Source of the DNA: an uncultured Faecalibacterium sp.
GTDB lineage: Bacteria; Bacillota; Clostridia; Oscillospirales; Ruminococcaceae
Length of the DNA: 21,970 nt
Assembly: GCA_934561485.1 (NCBI GenBank)
Contig: CAKTGS010000030.1
Coordinates: forward strand, 1-21,970
Direction: 5' to 3'
Shown one piece after another: positions 14,916-21,715 of this stretch. The position numbers were made by a program, and so were the translations under genes. Under the pieces are notes generated by a model that saw only the letters and a program-made list of their open reading frames with translations, had not been told where the DNA came from and searched no databases. Numbering within the stretch: position 1 is the first letter of the stretch; each line of letters begins with the position of its first letter.

Positions 14916-16155
14916 TGAGCCGCTGGTGCTCATTGGCCTGCAGGGAATGCTGGAATGGGAGCAGCTGGGCTACACCATCTGCGCCACCGCCCGCAACGGC
15001 AGGCAGGCACTGGAGATCATAGAGCGCGAAAAGCCGGACATCGTGCTGGCGGACGTGAAAATGCCCATCATGGACGGGCTGACCTTGGCCCGCACCTGCC
15101 GGGAACGCGGGCCGCTGCCTGCCTTTGTGATGCTGACCAGCTTTGAAGAGTTTGACTACATCAAGCAGGCCATGGGGGCCGGTGTGGTGGACTACCTGGT
15201 CAAGCTGGACCTGACCGCCGAAAACCTGCAGGCGGCCCTAGCCCGGGCAGCGGAACGGGTGCGGAAGGAGCAGGCCCTGCTGGGAAAGCTGCCGGTGCGG
15301 GCCGACCTGGCCGAGAGTATGCGCACCTACAGGGAGCGCTTTTTTGTGCGGCTGTATGCGGGGCTGTTCAAGGACGAAGCCGAGCTTGCGCAGTCGCTGC
15401 AGCACCTGGACATTGCCCTGCACAGCGAAGCTTACCTGGTGGCCAGCTGTGAACTGTGCGCGGCAAACCCGGCGCTGGACCCGCAGCAGCAGCTCAAGCT
15501 GAGCTTTTCCTGTGCGCGGATGTTGGAAAACACCCTGCAGAATTACCTGCCCTGCTACGTGACCGGGGCGGATGCCCTGCGCTGCAATGTGCTGTTCTGC
15601 CTGACGGAAGCACAGAGCACGAACTACCGCACCCTGCTGCGGCCGCTGCTGGAAAAGGCCAGCCAGATCCTGTACAACTACTTTACAGTGCGGCTGCTGT
15701 GGGCCGTGGGCCGGCCCACCAACGCCCTGCTGGGGCTGGCCCGCCGCTGCCGCGAAAACGAGCATCTGCGCCCGCTGCTGAGCGAAACGGCACCCATCCA
15801 GTTTGCCGAGGTGGCCGAGGGGGATGCCACCGCCGGAAAGATGCAGGTGGTGGCCCAGGTGCAGGAGTACATCCGGGAGCATCTGTCCGAAAAGCTGACG
15901 CTGGCGGATGTGGCGGCGGTGTTCAATTTTTCGCCCAACTACCTCAGCCAGCTGTTTGGCAAGTACGGCGATGCCGGGTTTGTGGAGTACATCACCGAGA
16001 CCCGCATTGCCGCTGCCAAGGAGATGCTGGAATGCGGCGATAAAAAAGTATACGAAATTGCCGAGGAACTGGGCTTTGAAAGCTCCTTCTATTTTTCCAA
16101 GGTGTTCAAAAAGGTTACCGGCCTCAGCCCCCGGGAATATCAGCAGAGTTTGTAA
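14890..16155 (+). CDS. YesN-like response regulator with AraC-type DNA-binding domain
   Basis: A 421-residue transcription regulator. Residues 1-120 are a receiver domain: acidic pair D8-D9, phosphoacceptor D55 in VLADVKMPIMDG, T83 in VMLTSF and K105 in DYLVKLD. A middle region of about 200 residues resembles the linker of YesN proteins. The last 100 residues hold two AraC-type helix-turn-helix motifs, LTLADVAAVFNFSPNYLSQLF and, further on, YEIAEELGFESSFYFSKVFKK, ending LSPREYQQSL. The ATG has AAGGAGG six bases upstream and lies within the kinase gene. It probably activates the divergent transporter operon and its own operon through the repeats at 12862-12907 (inference). Confidence 0.95.
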   Translation: MLRILLVDDEPLVLIGLQGMLEWEQLGYTICATARNGRQALEIIEREKPDIVLADVKMPIMDGLTLARTCRERGPLPAFVMLTSFEEFDYIKQAMGAGVVDYLVKLDLTAENLQAALARAAERVRKEQALLGKLPVRADLAESMRTYRERFFVRLYAGLFKDEAELAQSLQHLDIALHSEAYLVASCELCAANPALDPQQQLKLSFSCARMLENTLQNYLPCYVTGADALRCNVLFCLTEAQSTNYRTLLRPLLEKASQILYNYFTVRLLWAVGRPTNALLGLARRCRENEHLRPLLSETAPIQFAEVAEGDATAGKMQVVAQVQEYIREHLSEKLTLADVAAVFNFSPNYLSQLFGKYGDAGFVEYITETRIAAAKEMLECGDKKVYEIAEELGFESSFYFSKVFKKVTGLSPREYQQSL

Positions 16156-16156
16156 G

Positions 16157-16181
16157 AGGCTTGCCCCCGAGGGGGAAGCCT
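16157..16181. repeat. short hairpin repeat between regulator and lyase genes
   Basis: AGGCTT-g-CCCCC pairs with GGGGG-AAGCCT across a two-base centre, an 11-bp stem with one bulge. It starts one base after the regulator stop and ends just before the first possible lyase ATG. It is the same terminal hairpin that bounds the composite repeats at 7299 and 21453. Confidence 0.7.
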
Positions 16182-16197
16182 TATGAGGTACAGATTT

Positions 16198-17994
16198 ATG
16201 ATTCAGGAACGTCTTTCGCTTCTTCCGGCCGCCCTGCCGGACTACCGGCCCTTTGCCCCGGCGGCAGACCGCGCCGTATGGGAAGGGCTGCCCCAGGCCG
16301 TCAAAGCCCGCTTTCTGCAGGCGGGGAAAGCCGCGCTTGCGCAGCCCATTGTGCCGCTGCCGCTGTCGCTCTGGCAGGATTTTCTCCGCACCGGGCAGCG
16401 CACCCCCTGGGAGAATGCACTGTTCTCCCGCCGGGCACGGCTGTGCGGGCTGGTGTGCGCCGAGTGTGTGGAGCACGCCGGGCGCTTCACTCAGGCCATT
16501 GCGGACACGGTGTGGGCTATCTGTGAAGAAAGCGCCTGGCAGCTGCCCGCCCACAACAGCTATATCCGTGACACGCCCCAGCTGCCGCTGCCGGATACCT
16601 CCCGGCCTATTGTGGATCTGTTTGCTGCCGAAGCCGGTGCCCTGCTGGCCCTGACCCGGTACCTGCTGGGGCCGGAACTGGAAGCAGCGGCTCCGGGCCT
16701 GCCTGCCCGCATGGAGCGGGAACTGCGCACCCGCATCCTGATGCCCTATTTCCAGGACCATTTCTGGTGGATGGGCAATGGAGACGAGCCCATGTGCAAC
16801 TGGACCAGCTGGTGCACCCAGAATGTGCTGCTTACGGTGCTTCTGCTGCCCGCCACCCAGGCCGAACGGCAGGCGGCGGTGCGGCAGGCGGCCTACAGTC
16901 TGGACTGCTTCCTGAAAGATTACGGCGCGGACGGCTGCTGCAACGAGGGTGCCCAGTATTACCGCCACGCCGGGCTGACCCTGTGGGGCTGTCTGGACAT
17001 TCTGGCTGCCCTTGCACCGGAGGCGTTCGGCCCGCTGTTCCGGGAGCCCAAGATCCGGAACATCGCGGAGTACATTCAGAACGTCCATGTGGAAGGACCG
17101 TATTACCTCAACTTTGGCGATTGCAGCCCGCTGGCCGAGCGCTGCGGCGCGCGGGAATACCGCTTTGGGCAGGCCGTGGGCAGCGATGCCCTCTGTGCAC
17201 TGGCGGCGGCAGACTTCCGCGCCGATGCCGACCCCGATCACCTGCAGAACCCGGACGGCAGCACCCATATCAACCTGTGGTATCGGCTCATCACGGCCTT
17301 TGCGGAGCAGGAACTGATGGCCTGCTCCCTGCAGCAGCCGGAACAAAGCACCGTCTGGTACCCCAGTGTGGGGGTGTATGCCGCCCGGAAGGGAGCCTGG
17401 GTGCTGGGCGCAAAGTTCGGCTCCAACGGCGACAGCCACAACCACAACGATACCGGCAGCATTACCGTGTACAAGGATGGCAGGCCGTTCCTGATCGACA
17501 TTGGCGTGGAAAGCTATACCCAAAAGACCTTCAGCCCCCAGCGGTACGAGATCTGGACCATGCAGAGCGCCTGGCACAACCTGCCCACCTTTGACGGGGT
17601 GCAGCAGCTGCCCGGTGCGGAGTATGCCGCCCGGAATGTTCGGACCACCGAAGAAAGCATCACCGGCGAATTGGCCGGAGCTTACCCGCACATCCCGGGG
17701 CTTACCACCTACGGCCGTTCTGTATCGGTCCGCGAACAGGGCATCACCCTGCGGGACGAAACGGATTATCCCGGCACCGTGGAACTGACCCTGCTCACCG
17801 AGCAGAAACCAACGCCGGAAGAACGCGGCTTTGCCGTGGGCAGCCTGGGCAGCATCCGGTTTGCCCCGGATGCCGTAACGGCAGCTGTTGTGCCTGTGCC
17901 CATCACCGACCCGCGCCTGCGCACGGCCTGGCCGGAGACCCTTTACAAGATCACACTGCGGTTCCGCAAAACTTTGAACCTGGAATTGGAGTAA
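16198..17994 (+). CDS. heparinase II/III family polysaccharide lyase, cytoplasmic
   Basis: A 598-residue protein of the heparinase II/III superfamily, predicted to cut uronate-containing polysaccharide or oligosaccharide by beta-elimination. The N-terminal (alpha/alpha) toroid shows NWTSWCTQNVL and DGCCNEGAQYYRHAG. The latter carries candidate catalytic Tyr/His residues, as is usual for the superfamily. The C-terminal beta-sandwich shows NGDSHNHNDTGS (H414, H416), FLIDIGVESYT and WHNLPTFDGVQQ. There is no signal peptide, so it acts on imported material. The ATG at 16198 has GAGG nine bases before it; an in-frame ATG at 16183 directly after the repeat hairpin would add five residues and is also possible. 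The exact PL family and substrate cannot be fixed by eye; glycosaminoglycans are favoured because GH88 and GUS accompany it. Confidence 0.9.
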   Translation: MIQERLSLLPAALPDYRPFAPAADRAVWEGLPQAVKARFLQAGKAALAQPIVPLPLSLWQDFLRTGQRTPWENALFSRRARLCGLVCAECVEHAGRFTQAIADTVWAICEESAWQLPAHNSYIRDTPQLPLPDTSRPIVDLFAAEAGALLALTRYLLGPELEAAAPGLPARMERELRTRILMPYFQDHFWWMGNGDEPMCNWTSWCTQNVLLTVLLLPATQAERQAAVRQAAYSLDCFLKDYGADGCCNEGAQYYRHAGLTLWGCLDILAALAPEAFGPLFREPKIRNIAEYIQNVHVEGPYYLNFGDCSPLAERCGAREYRFGQAVGSDALCALAAADFRADADPDHLQNPDGSTHINLWYRLITAFAEQELMACSLQQPEQSTVWYPSVGVYAARKGAWVLGAKFGSNGDSHNHNDTGSITVYKDGRPFLIDIGVESYTQKTFSPQRYEIWTMQSAWHNLPTFDGVQQLPGAEYAARNVRTTEESITGELAGAYPHIPGLTTYGRSVSVREQGITLRDETDYPGTVELTLLTEQKPTPEERGFAVGSLGSIRFAPDAVTAAVVPVPITDPRLRTAWPETLYKITLRFRKTLNLELE

Positions 17995-18006
17995 GGAGAA
18001 AACGCC

Positions 18007-18807
18007 ATGGAAACCATCAAGCTGAAAGTTCTGGATGCCCCGGGCCACACCCTGATGACCTGCGATGCCGACACCGAGGTGTCCCTTGTGTACACCAACG
18101 AATACCGCCCCGGCGACCGGGTGGCGCTGGAGATCGACCACCCCGGCCAGTTCTGCGTCATCCAGTTTGAGGACACCATGCCCCCGGCGCTGGTGTATGT
18201 GGTCAAGCGGGAGATCAACTTCCACATCCCCTTCGGGGAGCAGGCCATTACCTATTCGCCCAAGAGCTTTGTGGGCAGCCGCCATGTCATCCGTGCCCGG
18301 CTGGCCCGGCCTGAGGAGATCGCAGCCCGCCGCAACCTGGCCTTCAACTGCTACGATGCGCACGGCGACACCGGTTTTTACCCCCACGCCAGTGCCAATG
18401 TGGAGACCCGCGGCGAGGCTGTGTTTGCAGCCCGCAACGCCATTGACGGCATTTTTGAAAACAGTGCCCACGGCGAGTATCCCTATCAGAGCTGGGGCAT
18501 CAACCGGGACCCCCATGCGGCCCTGACGCTGGACTTTGGCCGCGAGGTGCTGGTGGATGAGATCCGCATCACCGAGCGGGCAGACTTCCCTCACGACAAC
18601 TACTGGGTCAAGGCCACGGTGGAGTTTTCGGACGGCAGCGCACTGGAACTTCCGCTGGAAAAAAGCCATAAGCCCCAGTGCATGGTCTTTGCGCCCCGGC
18701 GGGTGCGCAGCCTGGTGCTGAAGGACCTGATCCAGGCGGAGGGCACCTCGCCCTTCCCGGCACTGACCCAGATCGAAGTCTACGGCACCGAGGTGACCGA
18801 GGCATGA
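18007..18807 (+). CDS. F5/8C-like carbohydrate-binding protein without signal peptide
   Basis: A 266-residue protein. Residues 1-100 form a beta-rich domain of unknown family (ETIKLKVLDAPGHTL, YRPGDRVALEID). Residues about 108-262 look like a discoidin/F5-8C galactose-binding fold: NLAFNCYDAHG start, AIDGIFEN, SWGINRDPHAALTLDFG, VLVDEIRITER and TQIEVYGTE. Such domains usually bind sugars at the cell surface, yet no signal peptide or membrane segment is present, so it should be cytoplasmic. It lies 12 bases after the lyase gene with AAGGAG before the ATG, and overlaps the next gene by four bases (ATGA). It may assist the lyase, or may itself be a lyase or isomerase accessory protein. No catalytic residues could be identified. 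Confidence 0.8.
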   Translation: METIKLKVLDAPGHTLMTCDADTEVSLVYTNEYRPGDRVALEIDHPGQFCVIQFEDTMPPALVYVVKREINFHIPFGEQAITYSPKSFVGSRHVIRARLARPEEIAARRNLAFNCYDAHGDTGFYPHASANVETRGEAVFAARNAIDGIFENSAHGEYPYQSWGINRDPHAALTLDFGREVLVDEIRITERADFPHDNYWVKATVEFSDGSALELPLEKSHKPQCMVFAPRRVRSLVLKDLIQAEGTSPFPALTQIEVYGTEVTEA

Positions 18808-20225
18808 GCATGTACGATGCCTTTTATGGCCGCGAAGGCCATGGCGTAGGGCCGAACGAGCCGGAGAAAAAGGGCTTTGCACGGTTCTGCCAGATGGTGG
18901 GGCGGGACCTGGGCCAGCTGCTGGGCACAAACCTGATGGCCTGTGTGCTGGTGCTGCCCGCTGCGCTGGGCGTTTCGCTGGGGGTCACGCTGCTCAGCCT
19001 GCCGCTCACGCTGGTACTGGCTATCGTGACCGGCCCCCTGGCGGGGCTGGCGGCCCTGCTGCTGGCTGAATGCTGCCTGCGCAGTTTGCAGAACGACCCC
19101 TCCCAGTGGCTGCCCCGGGCAAAGCAGGCCCTGGCGGCCCGTTGGAAAACAGCCTGTGCGCTGGGTGCTGCAGGCACGGTGGTGCTGGGTGTGCTGTGCT
19201 TTGTGGCGGCATTTCTGTGGGAAGCCGCCGCTCAGCAGGGCTATTACCCCGGGCTGGCGGTGCTGGTGTTTCTGGCACTGGATTTTCTCGTGCTGGCAGT
19301 GGGCGGCACTCTGTGCACGGCTGCACTGGTGCTGGAAGAGCCGCAGACCCTCTCCCTTGGTGCCCTGCTGCATCGTACCGGCAAGCTGCTGCTGGCCATG
19401 CCGGGCCGCTGCGTGGCGGCGGGTGTGTTCCTGCTGGCGGGCATCGGCGGCATGATCCTGCTGTTCCCGGTCAGCGTGTTCTGGGCGGTGCTGTTCGGTT
19501 TCTGGCTGCCCATGCTGGCAGCGATGCAGACGCTGTTCCCGGCCCTGCGTGCCGCCTACGGGGTGGAGGTGCACAGCATCCCGCGCCCGGCGGCCCCGGA
19601 ACCGCCCCGGACGGCGCAGGAAGAAAAACGGCGCTCCCGTGCCAACTGGTGGTATTACCACTGGGGCATCGTGGCAGTGGCGGCGGTGGTCGTGGTGAGC
19701 GTGGTCTATGTGGCGCACGGTCTGCTGACCACCGTGGACCCGGATTACACCGTGGCCGTTGTCAGCGCTGAAGCGCTGCCCGATGAAGCGGTGCACCAGC
19801 TGGAAACGCAGCTGGCCCGCTATGCCGTGGATCAGAACGGAGACGGCGCGGTGATCGTGCAGGTAAACAACTACACCTGGAGCGCCAACGCAGCTCTTAC
19901 GGATATGAATGGCCAGATGGCGGGTGCCACCCAGATGAACACCGATCTGGCAAACCACGAAAGCGCGCTTTGGATCCTGGAGGACCCGTCTGGGTTTGAA
20001 CAGGCCTATGGTGCGCTGAGCGAAAATCTGGGGGCCGACTGGCAGGCCCGGCTGATCCCCTGGAGCAGCCAGAAAGCGCTGGCCGGGCTGGACCTGGGGC
20101 GGTACAACACCACGGCAGACGGCACCGAAAGCCAGGACGTGCAGGCACTGCTGGCATCGTATCAGGTGGCGGTGCTGGACCCGGAGTGCACCCTGTGGCA
20201 GAACCTGAACACCGGAACGGAATAA
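18804..20225 (+). CDS. YesL-like (DUF624-like) membrane protein with C-terminal extracytoplasmic domain
   Basis: A 473-residue membrane protein. Residues 22-255 resemble YesL/DUF624 proteins: an amphipathic KKGFARFCQMVGRDLGQLLGTN start, then spans near 41-62, 66-89, 118-139, 150-171 and 203-240. A charged proline-rich linker (PRPAAPEPPRTAQEEKRR) follows, then another span at 288-306. The last 167 residues, beginning VDPDYTVAVVSAEALPDE, contain ALPDEAVHQLETQL, DQNGDGAVIVQVNNYT and a closing SYQVAVLDPECT. They have no recognised family and should lie outside the membrane or inside, depending on an even or odd span count. The usual YesL is about 210 residues, so this is roughly twice the length. 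The start overlaps the stop of the preceding gene (ATGA). YesL genes often sit beside yesM/yesN and sugar transporters. Confidence 0.72.
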   Translation: MSMYDAFYGREGHGVGPNEPEKKGFARFCQMVGRDLGQLLGTNLMACVLVLPAALGVSLGVTLLSLPLTLVLAIVTGPLAGLAALLLAECCLRSLQNDPSQWLPRAKQALAARWKTACALGAAGTVVLGVLCFVAAFLWEAAAQQGYYPGLAVLVFLALDFLVLAVGGTLCTAALVLEEPQTLSLGALLHRTGKLLLAMPGRCVAAGVFLLAGIGGMILLFPVSVFWAVLFGFWLPMLAAMQTLFPALRAAYGVEVHSIPRPAAPEPPRTAQEEKRRSRANWWYYHWGIVAVAAVVVVSVVYVAHGLLTTVDPDYTVAVVSAEALPDEAVHQLETQLARYAVDQNGDGAVIVQVNNYTWSANAALTDMNGQMAGATQMNTDLANHESALWILEDPSGFEQAYGALSENLGADWQARLIPWSSQKALAGLDLGRYNTTADGTESQDVQALLASYQVAVLDPECTLWQNLNTGTE

Positions 20226-20233
20226 AACAAAGC

Positions 20234-20290
20234 AAAAGGCTGCTGCACCGGCGCTCTCTGTACGGAGGGCGGGGTGCGGCAGCCTTTTTG
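20234..20290 (+). terminator. terminator of the kinase-lyase operon
   Basis: AAGGCTGCTGCACC pairs with GGTGCGGCAGCCTT (one mismatch) around a 22-base partly paired loop and is followed by TTTTT on the + strand, nine bases after the stop codon of the YesL-like gene. Confidence 0.85.
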
Positions 20291-20294
20291 GCAC

Positions 20295-20327
20295 AAAAAA
20301 CACCGCCATGCCAAAGGCACAGCGGTG
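20295..20327 (-). terminator. terminator of the leu operon
   Basis: On the minus strand a 12-bp stem (20316-20327 with 20301-20312, two mismatches) with a three-base loop is followed by TTTTTT. It lies 15 bases beyond the leuB stop, back to back with the terminator of the convergent operon. Confidence 0.85.
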
Positions 20328-20341
20328 CGGAATGCAAACGA

Positions 20342-21415
20342 TCAGATCTCGGCCAGAATGGCATCGCCCATGGCGGTGCAGCCCAGGCAGGTGCAGCCTT
20401 CGCTCATGTTGTCGGCGGTGCGCAGGCCCTTGTCCAGCACCTTGTTCACGGCGTTTTCAATGGCGTCTGCTTCTTCGGTCATGCCAAAGGAGTAGCGCAG
20501 CATCATGGCGGCAGACAGGATGCAGGCGGTGGGGTTCACGATGTCCCTGCCCGCAATGTCGGGGGCAGAACCGTGGATCGGCTCGTACAGGCCGCGGGTG
20601 CCCTCGCCCAGCGAGGAGGAGGGGATCATGCCGATGGAGCCGGTGATCATGGATGCCTCGTCCGACAGGATGTCGCCGAACATGTTCTCGGTGACGATGA
20701 CGTCAAACTGGGCGGGATTCTTCACGATCTGCATGGCGCAGTTGTCCACGAACATTTCGCTGTACTCCACGTCCGGATATTCGGCCTGCAGGCGGTGCAT
20801 CACACTGCGCCACAGGCGGCTGGTGTCCAGCACATTGGCCTTGTCCACGCAGCACAGCTTCTTGCGGCGCTTCTGAGCGGTCTCAAAGCCGATGCGGCCA
20901 ATGCGCTCGATCTCGTGCTCTGCATAGGGCATGGTGTCCACGGCCTGCTTTTCGCCGTTTTCCAGGGTGTGGGTCTCGTGCTTGCCAAAGTACACGCCGC
21001 CGATCAGTTCGCGCACGATGATGAAGTCGATGCCCTGGGCCACGATCTCGGGCTTCAGGGGGCTGGCCGGGGCCAGCTGGGGCCAGATCTTGGCCGGGCG
21101 GTTGTTGGAGTACAGGCCCATGCCGGCACGCAGGCGCAGCAGGCCCTTTTCCGGGCGCTGCTCACCGGGCAGGCCTTCCCACTTGGGGCCGCCCACGGCG
21201 CCCAGCAGCACGCTGTCGGCGGCAAGGCACTTGTCCAGCTCGTGCTGGGGCAGCGGGTCGCCGTATTTGTCAATGGCTTCGCCGCCCATGGCGGCATCGG
21301 TGTAGTGGAAGGTATGGCCGTACGTTTCGGCTACCTTGTCAAGCACGCGGATGGTCTGCTTGACGATCTCCGGGCTGGAGCAGTCGCCCCAGATGACAGC
21401 AATGTTTTTTTCCAT
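20342..21415 (-). CDS. leuB: 3-isopropylmalate dehydrogenase
   Basis: A 357-residue cytoplasmic NAD-dependent enzyme, oxidative decarboxylation of 3-isopropylmalate in leucine biosynthesis. Family signatures: LLGAVGGPKWEG, LYSNNRPAKIWP, VRELIGGVYFG, DKANVLDTSRLWR, the metal and substrate block NMFGDILSDEASMITGSIGMIPSSSLG near residues 242-268 and the NAD-binding EPIHGSAPDIAG. The length fits. The N-terminal loop reads GDCSSPEIV at 10-18 instead of the common GDGIGPEIV; the conserved PEIV is kept. The ATG at 21415 follows GAAGGAG with an eight-base spacer. It lies 300 bp downstream of leuD in the same direction, so it is probably part of a leuCD-leuB transcript interrupted by repeats. Confidence 0.96.
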   Translation of the reverse strand: MEKNIAVIWGDCSSPEIVKQTIRVLDKVAETYGHTFHYTDAAMGGEAIDKYGDPLPQHELDKCLAADSVLLGAVGGPKWEGLPGEQRPEKGLLRLRAGMGLYSNNRPAKIWPQLAPASPLKPEIVAQGIDFIIVRELIGGVYFGKHETHTLENGEKQAVDTMPYAEHEIERIGRIGFETAQKRRKKLCCVDKANVLDTSRLWRSVMHRLQAEYPDVEYSEMFVDNCAMQIVKNPAQFDVIVTENMFGDILSDEASMITGSIGMIPSSSLGEGTRGLYEPIHGSAPDIAGRDIVNPTACILSAAMMLRYSFGMTEEADAIENAVNKVLDKGLRTADNMSEGCTCLGCTAMGDAILAEI

Positions 21416-21452
21416 TGGTGGTACTCCTTCTTATGGAAGATGTTACTTGTAA

Positions 21453-21624
21453 AGGCTTCACCCCTTGGGGAACGATTTCCCCCGGCGGGGGAAAAAGGCG
21501 CAGCCAAAAGGGGGAGCACTGTTGCCGCAGGCGACTGATGAGGGGTAATAGGGTCAAATGCTTCTGACGGTGCACCCTCATCCGGCACTTTGTGCCACCT
21601 TCCCCCGACCGGGGGAAGGCTTTT
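21453..21624. repeat. composite GC-rich inverted repeat (copy 2) in the leuD-leuB gap
   Basis: Same plan as the element at 7299-7447. Terminal hairpins have C/G tracts (21478-21492 and 21600-21618). An inner motif on the + strand reads CCGCAGGCGACTGATGAGG, and an opposing half carries CCCTCATCCGGCACTTTGTG. A spacer of about 30 bp (21546-21574) separates the halves. No open reading frame of note lies in it, so any transposition would need enzyme from elsewhere. Confidence 0.7.
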
Positions 21625-21650
21625 GGAAAAACCAGAAAGTTTTATCTTCT

Positions 21651-21701
21651 CGCCAGAGGCTCCCACTTTGGGGGAGCTGTCACCGAAGGTGACTGAGAGG
21701 G
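21651..21701. repeat. single unit of the intergenic repeat
   Basis: A hairpin GGCTCCC-ACTTT-GGGGGAGC is followed by a perfect GTCACC-GAA-GGTGAC hairpin and TGAGAGGGC. It lies 15 bases beyond the leuD stop. The 297-bp gap 21419-21715 holds this unit, the composite repeat and the leuB ribosome binding site; no gene is seen in it. Confidence 0.7.
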
Positions 21702-21715
21702 CGAGGACGCTTGCC

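Noticed and set aside
13038..14933. A 631-codon minus-strand frame opposite the histidine kinase gene.
   Set aside because: Mirror image of the kinase coding sequence with Gln/His/Ala-rich translation and no ribosome site; the kinase motifs on the + strand are unambiguous.
15238..18930. A 1230-codon open frame on the minus strand opposite the regulator, lyase and F5/8C-like genes.
   Set aside because: Antisense to three clearly recognisable genes; its protein is low-complexity Gly/His/Gln/Arg-rich and has no domain. Long stop-free antisense frames are an effect of GC-rich codon use.
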